NCBI GenBank assembly: GCA_003242035.1
Contig: QBMC01000027.1
Location: forward strand, 1-33,226
Length of the DNA stretch: 33,226 nt
Reading direction: 5' to 3'
From: Nodosilinea foveolarum
GTDB taxonomy: Bacteria > Cyanobacteriota > Cyanobacteriia > Phormidesmidales > Phormidesmidaceae
Of this stretch, positions 26,621-33,226 are shown piece by piece. Below the pieces are notes generated by a model that was not told where the DNA came from, did no database searches, and was given only the letters and a program-made list of their open reading frames with translations. Both the position numbers and the translations under genes were made by a program. Within the stretch, counting starts at the first letter, position 1, and each line of letters begins with the position of its first letter.

Positions 26621-26929
26621 ATGGCTACAGTCAACTCCACCGAGAATGTAGAAGCGCTAGCCGCTGAAATTGGCGAGAATATCTATATGGATATTGCTAA
26701 ATGGCATCTGTACTTAGGCGCTGCCAAGTTACACACGCCATTGGCCGAAAAGCTGCTGCCAATGGTCAATAGCGGCGATATTTCCGAAGACAGCGTGATC
26801 AAAGTGCTGCAAAACATTCCGATTAAGCTAGGCGGCGGTAAGAAAACTTTACCTCTCGCCGATTTGATGCCGATGCAGTGTCATGTGAACTTAATCGACT
26901 TGCTAGAAGAGTTTCAGCGCAAGCTGTAG
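26621..26929 (+). CDS. DUF3181 family protein
   Basis: 102 aa, soluble. The pattern ALAAEIGENIYMDIAKWHLY, then a short helix, IPIKLGGGKKTLPLADLMP and the end VNLIDLLEEFQRKL match DUF3181, a family found essentially in cyanobacteria and without assigned function. It closes a run of three close-spaced genes starting with moaC. Confidence 0.87.
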   Translation: MATVNSTENVEALAAEIGENIYMDIAKWHLYLGAAKLHTPLAEKLLPMVNSGDISEDSVIKVLQNIPIKLGGGKKTLPLADLMPMQCHVNLIDLLEEFQRKL

Positions 26930-27051
26930 ATGGCTGACCTGCTCGAATGTGACTTTATCCAGACTTTCTTCGGAAATCTCCTTTCTAATAAAGAAAATAA
27001 AAGTTAATATGGATATACATATTTGCTTAATTATTTATTTCCAGGAGAACA

Positions 27052-27474
27052 ATGGGTATTTTTGAGGCAATTTTCGGTAAGAACACACCCAAAGACGACA
27101 CCGCGCAAAAGCAGGCTTTCTACCTCAGCGACGATGATGCTCAGAGTTTTGGCAACATCGACTACATGCGCTCTAATAAAACGGTCAGACGAACCTTTGC
27201 TAAAAAGAAAGATCAAGAGCACATGGAGAGCGTTCGGCAGATCTCTGCAATGAAGAAAGTTAACCTAGATGGTACTCCTGTAAAAGGGCAGGCTTCTTAT
27301 GGTCTGTCTGAATCAACAGTCAGTACACCTGCTTTTAGCGATGCCCCTACGCCCTCTTTCGAGAGCAAGCCTAGCAGTTTCTCTGCCACGAGCAGTTCGT
27401 CTTCGTCTCGTCGCAAACCGTCTTCTGGCGACATGGACATGTTTAGAGATATGGCCAAAAAAATTGGTAAGTAG
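27052..27474 (+). CDS. Conserved-looking small protein, unknown function
   Basis: 140 aa, soluble. It opens with a short amphipathic helix (MGIFEAIFGK). A central block follows (FYLSDDDAQSFGNIDYMRSN, then KTVRRTFAKK) that I believe recurs in cyanobacterial hypothetical proteins, but I cannot name a family. A Ser-rich linker (about 85-120, including a run of six serines) leads to a short C-terminal helix (DMFRDMAKKIGK). A Shine-Dalgarno CAGGAG lies 5 bases before the ATG, the leader is AT-rich, and a strong terminator follows at 27538-27569. It therefore looks like a single-gene transcript. The amphipathic N-terminus could touch membranes; that is inference. Confidence 0.8.
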   Translation: MGIFEAIFGKNTPKDDTAQKQAFYLSDDDAQSFGNIDYMRSNKTVRRTFAKKKDQEHMESVRQISAMKKVNLDGTPVKGQASYGLSESTVSTPAFSDAPTPSFESKPSSFSATSSSSSSRRKPSSGDMDMFRDMAKKIGK

Positions 27475-27537
27475 GTCTGCTCTGTAGCCCCTTGATTGGG
27501 AGCGCCTTAACCAGACGCCTTCCTAATATCTCAGTTG

Positions 27538-27569
27538 GCGGCGATCACACAAGCGATCGCCGCTTTTTT
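27538..27569 (+). terminator. Terminator built on a HIP1 site
   Basis: GCGGCGATC (27538-27546) pairs with GATCGCCGC (27555-27563), loop of 8, then TTTTTT. The right arm overlaps GCGATCGC at 27553-27560. It ends the 27052 gene. Confidence 0.92.
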
Positions 27570-27581
27570 GTGAGAACTGAC

Positions 27582-28985
27582 TCACCCCGTTGAAACGGTA
27601 GCCGGTACTTTTCTCAGTAGCGTGAGTGCTCTTGTTACCATCAAGGCGGCTAACGCTAGCCAGAGCAGATGCGGTAGTGCTAGGTATCTAGCAATCACCG
27701 CCAGCGGCAAAAATCCAATCAGGGCGGCAATGAGCGTCGAATTGCGCAGTACTCGCCCATTGGTGAGTCCTAAAAAATAACCGTCTAGCGTAAAGGCGAC
27801 GCCGCCAAAGCTCAGTACTGGCAGCAGCCAGATAATATAGTCAGAAATGGTATCTAGCAAGATCGCATGGTTGGTAAGCAGCGGAAAGAAGGCGGTTGGG
27901 ACAAAGATGAGGAAAAGCGCGATCGCACTTCCCAAAACCACACTGCCTCCTATTCCTAGCAGCAACAGTCCATACAAATCGCCCTTCGATTGGTTGCCGT
28001 AAAACTGGCCCGCATAGCTCTCTACTGCCAGCGCAATCCCGTCCATAAAATAGGCAGACATCAGAACCACCTGTATCAGCAGCGCGTTGACGCCCAAAAT
28101 AGTGTCGCCTAGCCCCGAACTAAAGTTAGTGAACAGCGACATCGCAATCACCAGTGCAAAGGTACGCACCAAAATATCTCGATTCAAGTTGAACACAGAC
28201 ATCAGGGCCGCTGGTTGCCAAAGCCGAGTTTTGATAGCGGCCCAGCGCTCCCAGGGAATCCCGTCTGATATCACTAGCCCGATGCCCATTGCCAGCATGA
28301 TGTACTGACTCAGCGCCGTGGCGAATCCCGCACCATAGCTTTCTAGCCCCAATTGCCGAATAAACCAGTAGTCGAGCACGATGTTACTGCCGTTACCGAC
28401 GACGGCTAACACCACTACCTGCTTACCTTTGCTTCTTCCCAATAGCCAGCCGAGCAGCACATAATTCAGCAGCACTGCCGGAGCGCCGACGATTCGCCCG
28501 TTGTAAAAGTCCATCGCCGCTAGCCGCACATCTGGCCCGGTTTGTAAGAGCGCAAAACCTGCTGTAGAGATAGGCGATCGCAGTAGCCAAACGGCTAAGC
28601 CCGTCCCCAGTGCCAGCAGCGAATTGCGAACCACAATCAGCCACACTTCATCTAAGTCGCCTTTGCCCAAAGCTTGCGCGGTTGGCCCAGTCGTGCCCAT
28701 CCGAAAAAAGTTAAAGCTCCAGTAGATCACATTAAAAATGACCGTTGCTAGCGCTACGCCGTTGAGATAGCGAATATCCGATAGGTGGCCTAGAAAAGCC
28801 GTGTCGATTAGTCCGGCGAGCGGCACCATTAAGTTTGAGAGCGTGTTGGCGATCGCTAACTGACTAAAAGGCACAAGCCAATCGCCAATGACGGGTAAGG
28901 GTAAATGTTTAGCGCTAAAGGGCTGGCTGAGGGTAGTAACGGTTTGTTGCACCAGCCGCTGAGCGAGTTTGGGCGAAGTGGCCAT
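27582..28985 (-). CDS. MATE family efflux transporter (DinF-like)
   Basis: 467-aa polytopic membrane protein with about 12 helices. The N-terminal LAIANTLSNLMVPLAGLIDT followed by AFLGHLSDIRYLNGVALATV is the typical first-helix region of MATE transporters. Later, GANALLIQ-type helices appear as LGVNALLIQVVLMSAYFMDG, leading to IALAVESYAGQFYG, as in the DinF branch. It exports organic compounds using an ion gradient; the substrate is unknown. The gene stands alone on the minus strand, convergent with the 27052 gene and divergent from the TPR gene at 29106. Confidence 0.93.
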   Translation of the reverse strand: MATSPKLAQRLVQQTVTTLSQPFSAKHLPLPVIGDWLVPFSQLAIANTLSNLMVPLAGLIDTAFLGHLSDIRYLNGVALATVIFNVIYWSFNFFRMGTTGPTAQALGKGDLDEVWLIVVRNSLLALGTGLAVWLLRSPISTAGFALLQTGPDVRLAAMDFYNGRIVGAPAVLLNYVLLGWLLGRSKGKQVVVLAVVGNGSNIVLDYWFIRQLGLESYGAGFATALSQYIMLAMGIGLVISDGIPWERWAAIKTRLWQPAALMSVFNLNRDILVRTFALVIAMSLFTNFSSGLGDTILGVNALLIQVVLMSAYFMDGIALAVESYAGQFYGNQSKGDLYGLLLLGIGGSVVLGSAIALFLIFVPTAFFPLLTNHAILLDTISDYIIWLLPVLSFGGVAFTLDGYFLGLTNGRVLRNSTLIAALIGFLPLAVIARYLALPHLLWLALAALMVTRALTLLRKVPATVSTG

Positions 28986-29105
28986 GTTTTGTGGTCGTCA
29001 GATTTGATGGCCGAACTGGGAAATCTATATGTACCTAGTTTAGTTTCCTTCACAAACAATCTTTTTTAGCAAATCTTCCTAGCCCACCTTTTCTCCTAGA
29101 ACGTC

Positions 29106-30704
29106 ATGAATCGCAGCGGCCTTACGGTTTTGAGCATCGCTACCCTCTTCGGCAGCTTGGTTGGCTCCTTGCCAGCTCAGGCAGAAAGCCTCAGCGTAGA
29201 AAACACCTTCGACGCGGTTATTTTGCCAGTTCTCAATGTCGATATCGATCCCGAATCTATTAGATCTCGCTTGGAGCCATTAGAACCCATAAAGCTAAAA
29301 ACCCCAGAGTTGGAAAGTGATTCGCCCGCTAGTTCAGCCATGCCTGAGCCGGTGTTGCCTAATTCAGAGGGGAGTCTAGAGACGAGTCCAGCGGCGGAGA
29401 TGCCCGTTTCACCGACGCTCGCAGAGGCTATGAAGGCGTTTGGCAGAGGCGTGAAAAGATACAGGAAAAAGGAATTCGCGGCTGCGCTGGAGCAATTTAA
29501 CGCCGCGATCGCAATCAACCCAGACTACGCCGAAGCTTATCTATTTAGGGCGGCAACTCATCGGGCGTTGAATAACACAACAGCGGCGATGGATGATTAT
29601 AGAACGGCGATTTCGGTGCGCTCGGACTATGCGCTGGCCTACTTTGCACAGGGGGCGCTATTTTACGAAACGGGCGAGCTGTCTTCGGCGGTGAGCGCGT
29701 TCAATCGGGCGATCGCCATCCAGCCAGACTATGTTGAAGCTTACGACTATCTAGGATTGACCAAGGCAGCGGCTCGTAACTTTAACGGGGCGCTAGCTGA
29801 TTACGATGTGGCGCTAGGATTTGACCCCACCTACGCACCGGCTTTGATGCACCGGGGGGCGGCTTTGATTGAGCTGAAGGAATTTGATAGCGCGATCGCT
29901 CCGCTCACAGCGGCCATCCAAAACAGCGATGACTATGCCGAAGCCTATCTCAACCGGGGCGTTGCTTACTACAATTTAGGGACACTGTCGGCGGCACTTA
30001 AGGACATCAACGAAGCCATCGACATCGACGCGAGCAGTATCAAAGCTTTCTTCAACCGCAGCTATGTTTACTCAGCGCTAGGCCGACCCAACGCCGCCCT
30101 TACAGACATCAATACGGTGCTAACCCGCCAGCCCAAATCGATTGAGGCATATATGGCGCGCGGTACGCTGTATAGCGCTCAGGGCAATCATTCAGCGGCG
30201 ATCGCCGACTTTAACCGCGTGATTGAGCTGGACGTTTATTCTAGTGAAGCTTACCGGCAGCGGGCGGCGGCTCATGCGGCGAATAATAATTTGGCTGAGG
30301 CGCTCGCCGACTACGACAGTGCCATTGGCCTAAACCCGGTGGATGAAGCCATTTACAAGGGCCGCGCCGATGCTTACGCGGTGTATGGCAATTTGCCTGC
30401 GGCTATTTCTGACTACACCTACGCGATTGAATTAGATAAGGGCAACGATTCTGCGCTAGCTGCTCGGGGCCGCGCTCTGTACGAATCGGGCAATGCCAGC
30501 GGCGCTTACCAAGATTTCTCGGCGGTCATCCGGCGTAATCCGGCGGCGAATGCAGACATTTACTATTACCGGGGACTCTCTTTGGTAGCGCTTGGCGATA
30601 GCTTTGCGGCCCACAACGATTTGCAGGCAGCCGCCGAACGTTACCTAGCTAGCGGTGAGGCCGATGGCTATCGTGCGGTGCTAGATCGGATGAAAGATCT
30701 CTAA
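29106..30704 (+). CDS. Exported protein with 12 tandem TPRs
   Basis: 532 aa. A signal peptide with probable cleavage after AQA (residue 26) is followed by a Pro/Glu/Ser-rich linker to about residue 105. From Met109 to about 515 run twelve TPR units of 34 residues or so. Units follow the pattern D-Y-A-E-A-Y-x-x-R-G-x-x-x-x-x-L-G-x-x-x-x-A-x-x-D-x-x-x-A-I-x-x-x-P (for example DYAEAYLNRGVAYYNLGTLS), so the mature protein should be an almost pure superhelical solenoid. It is probably periplasmic or in the thylakoid lumen, working as a protein-binding scaffold. The partner cannot be inferred. A terminator follows, separating it from the DUF3122 gene. Confidence 0.92.
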   Translation: MNRSGLTVLSIATLFGSLVGSLPAQAESLSVENTFDAVILPVLNVDIDPESIRSRLEPLEPIKLKTPELESDSPASSAMPEPVLPNSEGSLETSPAAEMPVSPTLAEAMKAFGRGVKRYRKKEFAAALEQFNAAIAINPDYAEAYLFRAATHRALNNTTAAMDDYRTAISVRSDYALAYFAQGALFYETGELSSAVSAFNRAIAIQPDYVEAYDYLGLTKAAARNFNGALADYDVALGFDPTYAPALMHRGAALIELKEFDSAIAPLTAAIQNSDDYAEAYLNRGVAYYNLGTLSAALKDINEAIDIDASSIKAFFNRSYVYSALGRPNAALTDINTVLTRQPKSIEAYMARGTLYSAQGNHSAAIADFNRVIELDVYSSEAYRQRAAAHAANNNLAEALADYDSAIGLNPVDEAIYKGRADAYAVYGNLPAAISDYTYAIELDKGNDSALAARGRALYESGNASGAYQDFSAVIRRNPAANADIYYYRGLSLVALGDSFAAHNDLQAAAERYLASGEADGYRAVLDRMKDL

Positions 30705-30737
30705 ATTCTAGAAAATTTGAAGTCCCAGCATTCACCG

Positions 30738-30770
30738 AAAAGGGACTGTACACTGAGTGCAGTCTCTTTT
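30738..30770 (+). terminator. Terminator after the 12-TPR gene
   Basis: AAAAGGGACTG (30738-30748) pairs with CAGTCTCTTTT (30760-30770), 11 bp with one G-T pair; a further TTTT follows at 30774-30777. Confidence 0.75.
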
Positions 30771-30782
30771 CAGTTTTGATAA

Positions 30783-31394
30783 ATGTTTCAGCGGATACGG
30801 TTTTGGCAAACTTGGGTTCAGCGATCGCGCCTTCAACATCTAGCTTCTGTTCTAAAGCGCTCGTTAAACCAATCTTCGTTACTAACGGCCTGCTGCCTTA
30901 ACCTAATTTTGGTGGGGTCTGTTTTGTTTTTTGTGCCTAGCGCGATCGCCATACCGCTACCCCTAGCCTCTATCCACACCTATCAAGAACAGCCGGGGCA
31001 AACCACTTTTCGCTCTAAGCAAAGTCTGCGAGACCGATCTGATCGGTCGTGGCAGGTGATTCTTTTCAAGCGCTATCAGGCCCAAGATATTCAGGGACTC
31101 TATCTCCGGCTGATTGGGTTTCCAGGGATGGTTTCGGTCAATCAAAAGCAGCCCATTACCATCGCAACCGGGGCCAGCACTCAGTGGCAGGCTAACGCCG
31201 AGCTAGATCCTCAGACGCCAGAGCTGCCTGAATATGCGGCGCAATATGATGTGGCACAGGCCATCTCCGAGATTAAAGGCGATATTCCTTTACAGGTCAG
31301 TATTCCGCTAGGCGATGGCAGCACTGCGCAGCTAGTCGTTCCGCCTTTTGCCGTCCACGAATGGCGCGATCTCAATGCTCAGTCGCCTAACTGA
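30783..31394 (+). CDS. DUF3122 family exported protein
   Basis: 203 aa. A basic N-terminal stretch of about 35 residues precedes a hydrophobic segment (CCLNLILVGSVLFFVPSAIA), an uncleaved anchor or a long signal peptide. The rest matches DUF3122: IHTYQEQPGQTTFRSKQSLR, then SWQVILFKR, then LYLRLIGFPG, and a C-terminal PFAVHEWRDL. DUF3122 is a cyanobacterial family without known function. The gene starts 12 bp past the preceding terminator stem, so its promoter must lie inside the upstream gene or it depends on readthrough. The conserved part begins at about residue 55, so the exact start is uncertain. Confidence 0.85.
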   Translation: MFQRIRFWQTWVQRSRLQHLASVLKRSLNQSSLLTACCLNLILVGSVLFFVPSAIAIPLPLASIHTYQEQPGQTTFRSKQSLRDRSDRSWQVILFKRYQAQDIQGLYLRLIGFPGMVSVNQKQPITIATGASTQWQANAELDPQTPELPEYAAQYDVAQAISEIKGDIPLQVSIPLGDGSTAQLVVPPFAVHEWRDLNAQSPN

Positions 31395-31410
31395 CGAGGA
31401 TTGACCCGTG

Positions 31411-32325
31411 CTAGGGCTGTTCGCCTGCGTGGTAAGAGCTGCGCACCAACGGGCCAGAACGGACATGGGCAAACCCGATTTGGCGAGCGATCGCACCTAG
31501 CTCATCAAATTCCTCAGGTGTCCAGTATTTCTGAACTGGCAGATGGGCTAGAGACGGGCGCATATATTGACCGATGGTAAGGCGATCGCACGCCACCGCG
31601 CGTAAATCCTGCATGGCCTCGACCAATTCTTCTTTGGTCTCACCATGACCTACCATCAGCCCAGACTTGGTTGAAATGGTCGCGTCTGCTGCTTTTACAT
31701 AGCGCAAAACATCGAGCGATCGCCCGTACTTCGCGCCTCGACGCACCGGGCCTTGCAGCCTTTTCACCGTTTCCACATTGTGATTAAAGCAAGCCGGTTG
31801 AGCCTTCACGACGGTCTCTACCCTGGCCTTTTGCTGTGTTGCCGCTGCTGTTCCGCTCCAGAAATCGGGCGTCAGCACCTCAATTTCTGTCTCCGGATTT
31901 TCCTGCCGTACCGCTTCCATCGTCTTTACAAACCAGCCTGCACCGCCGTCCGCCAAATCATCTCTGGCAACTGCCGTCAGCACCACATAGCGCAAACCCA
32001 GCAGTTTTACAGACTCTGCGACCTTCTGCGGCTCTTGCTCATCCAGTGGCATAGGCGCATGTCCTTTATCCACCTGACAAAACGCGCAGCTACGCGTACA
32101 AACCGGCCCCATTAGCAAAAAAGTAGCCGTCTGGTTGGCGTAGCACTCGCCTCGATTGGGACAGCGCCCCTCTTCACAGATGGTATGAATCTGCCGCTGC
32201 TTGATTATTTTTTGCACTTTCGACAGCTCGCTAGCCTTGCCGATAGGCCGACGCAACCAGTCAGGCATGGCCAAAATCTCGGGCCGCTGACGCGCAGCCA
32301 CGGGAGGGTTAGAAGAAGTAGACAT
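31411..32325 (-). CDS. lipA: Lipoyl synthase
   Basis: Radical SAM enzyme that inserts two sulfurs into octanoyl groups on lipoyl-domain proteins such as pyruvate dehydrogenase E2 and glycine cleavage H protein. The 304-aa chain shows the auxiliary cluster motif C-x4-C-x5-C (Cys50, 55, 61 in [12 protein letters not shown]), the radical SAM motif C-x3-C-x2-C (Cys76, 80, 83 in CTRSCAFC), and the C-terminal VRSSYHAGE, whose serine ligates the auxiliary cluster. It is complete and normal. Convergent with the DUF3122 gene (16 bp apart) and divergent from the response regulator. Some cyanobacteria carry a second lipA, so this may not be the only copy. Confidence 0.96.
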   Translation of the reverse strand: MSTSSNPPVAARQRPEILAMPDWLRRPIGKASELSKVQKIIKQRQIHTICEEGRCPNRGECYANQTATFLLMGPVCTRSCAFCQVDKGHAPMPLDEQEPQKVAESVKLLGLRYVVLTAVARDDLADGGAGWFVKTMEAVRQENPETEIEVLTPDFWSGTAAATQQKARVETVVKAQPACFNHNVETVKRLQGPVRRGAKYGRSLDVLRYVKAADATISTKSGLMVGHGETKEELVEAMQDLRAVACDRLTIGQYMRPSLAHLPVQKYWTPEEFDELGAIARQIGFAHVRSGPLVRSSYHAGEQP

Positions 32326-32439
32326 TCTTAAGGAGAGGGAAACGAAGAAAGATGCCTTTATTCTACCGTCGCGTTTAGCCGTGAGGCGTCCAGTTGACTG
32401 GTTTCTTGTTCCTTTGCCCTTGAGTTCTGGGCAACTTTA

Positions 32440-32469
32440 AACCAACGTCTACCGAACCAACGTCTACGG
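32440..32469. repeat. 15-bp direct repeat x2 in the response-regulator leader
   Basis: AACCAACGTCTACCG (32440-32454) is followed at once by AACCAACGTCTACGG (32455-32469), one mismatch, about 50 bp before the GTG start. It could be a duplicated protein-binding site or a replication-slippage product. Confidence 0.75.
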
Positions 32470-32518
32470 AAGAAGTGCGGTCAGGCTCAATTTTTCATGC
32501 CAGCCAAAGGAGTCCGTC

Positions 32519-33070
32519 GTGGCCAGTCACAAAATTTTAGTAATCGACGACAGCAGAGTCATTCGCGCTCGCGTTAGGGAAATGCTTCCCAAGGGCAACT
32601 TTGAAGTGATCGAAGCGACGGACGGGATCGAAGGGATCGAGGCCATCCGCGCTCAAAAGCCAAATCTAATCATGCTGGACTTCTTATTGCCGCGCATGAG
32701 TGGCTACGAAGTCTACGAAGAAATTCAGGGCGATCCGGCGTTTCAAAACATTCCCTTGGTGATGATGTCGGGCCGTCGCGAAGAGCTGACCGAGAAAATT
32801 CAAGAACCTTTTGAGTTCTTTGAGTTTATTGAAAAGCCCTTTGAGCAAAAGGAACTGATTGGCGCGATTAAGGGGGCGATGGCGAAAGCTCGCAAGGTGC
32901 GTCCGCAGAAGTCGGCGGTGAGTGTGCCTGCTGCGTCTGCGGTAGGGGTCGATTCTTCTGCTGAAGTTGCGATTTTACAAAAGCAGGTAGAGGCGCTAAC
33001 TAAAGATGTTGCCGCGCTGAAGGCTCAAAGCAATAAAATTCTGGCCTTTATTAAAAAGAAGTTGGCTTAG
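32519..33070 (+). CDS. Single-domain response regulator with coiled-coil tail
   Basis: 183 aa from a GTG start with a good Shine-Dalgarno AAAGGAG (32506-32512), 6 bases upstream. Residues 1-122 form a receiver domain: acidic pair Asp10/Asp11, phosphorylation site Asp54 (LIMLDFLLPRMSGYEV), Ser84 (MMSG) and Lys106 (IEKPF). A linker rich in Ala, Val and Ser leads to a C-terminal helix (about 147-183: VAILQKQVEALTKDVAALKA) with heptad spacing, likely a coiled coil. There is no DNA-binding or enzyme output domain, so it probably signals by binding a partner, as CheY/PilG-type regulators do. No histidine kinase is adjacent. Confidence 0.93.
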   Translation: MASHKILVIDDSRVIRARVREMLPKGNFEVIEATDGIEGIEAIRAQKPNLIMLDFLLPRMSGYEVYEEIQGDPAFQNIPLVMMSGRREELTEKIQEPFEFFEFIEKPFEQKELIGAIKGAMAKARKVRPQKSAVSVPAASAVGVDSSAEVAILQKQVEALTKDVAALKAQSNKILAFIKKKLA

Positions 33071-33119
33071 CCTTTCATCAAGATTTTCTCGCCTAAATAA
33101 TTGAGTCTCAAGCAGCTAG

Positions 33120-33155
33120 AAAGCTCAGCGATCGCCCCCAATCGCTGAGCTTTTT
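33120..33155 (+). terminator. Terminator after the response regulator
   Basis: AAAGCTCAGCGAT (33120-33132) pairs perfectly with ATCGCTGAGCTTT (33141-33153), loop of 8, T-run to 33155. A HIP1 octamer (33128-33135) spans stem and loop. The A/T ends on both strands suggest bidirectional use. Confidence 0.92.
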
Positions 33156-33179
33156 CTTACGGCTTTAGGGCCAGCCCTT

Positions 33180-33226
33180 TCAATGTGCCTTCTTTTCTTC
33201 TTTAGCTTTGGCGAGTAAGCGAGCGG
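33180..33226 (-). CDS. Possible 3' end of a gene running off the window
   Basis: On the minus strand the frame entering at the right edge reads ARLLAKAKEEKKAH followed by TGA (33180-33182). A Lys/Ala-rich C-terminus and the bidirectional-looking terminator just beyond it are consistent with a convergent gene, but only 14 residues are visible and no family can be assigned. Confidence 0.35.
   Translation of the reverse strand, partial: ARLLAKAKEEKKAH

Overview
This is a stretch of cyanobacterial chromosome. The clues are the palindrome GCGATCGC (HIP1), which recurs throughout the window, and several families known mainly from cyanobacteria: a DUF3181 protein, a DUF3122 protein, a 'low-complexity tail' membrane protein behind infB, and a 64-residue protein of a type I recall from cyanobacteria. 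Genus cannot be fixed from the window; a Leptolyngbya-like lineage is only a guess. There are no rRNA genes, insertion sequences, prophage genes or CRISPR arrays. Most of the window is ordinary housekeeping sequence.

Layout. 139-3498 (+): an aldo/keto reductase and a molybdopterin oxidoreductase of the FdhF/YdeP type. 3532-7960 (-): a probable operon of a large TPR protein, a LapA-type membrane protein with a degenerate GGDEF domain, and a CPBP membrane protease. 8162-12534 (+): guanylate kinase, a lipoprotein with two LprI-like (DUF1311) domains, and a GH63 glucosidase. 12591-14220 (-): a small island that looks more AT-rich, holding a PD-(D/E)XK nuclease-like gene broken by one in-frame TGA, and the 64-aa protein. 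14367-21182 (-): the classical rimP-nusA-ylxR-infB cluster plus a membrane protein, which couples transcription elongation and termination to ribosome maturation and initiation. 21452-22852 (-): a membrane protein of unknown function with a segment resembling a voltage sensor. 23042-25549 (+): an alpha/beta hydrolase and an MFS transporter. 25604-25677 (-): tRNA-Arg(ACG). 25755-27474 (+): moaC, a 2TM protein, a DUF3181 protein and an uncharacterised small protein. 27582-28985 (-): a MATE exporter. 29106-31394 (+): an exported 12-TPR protein and a DUF3122 protein. 31411-32325 (-): lipoyl synthase. 32519-33070 (+): a single-domain response regulator with a coiled-coil tail. A minus-strand gene probably runs off the right end.

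Functional links. moaC (molybdenum cofactor synthesis) and the FdhF/YdeP-type enzyme (which uses the cofactor) lie in one window but not in one operon. The rimP leader carries a terminator-like hairpin and four degenerate 14-bp repeats. The repeat core matches a separate 15-bp triplet repeat at the gmk start.

I see no convincing new multi-gene system. The points most worth a second look are the single-stop nuclease gene, the GGDEF-to-NGAQF LapA hybrid, the voltage-sensor-like orphan, and the related short tandem repeats in front of rimP and gmk.
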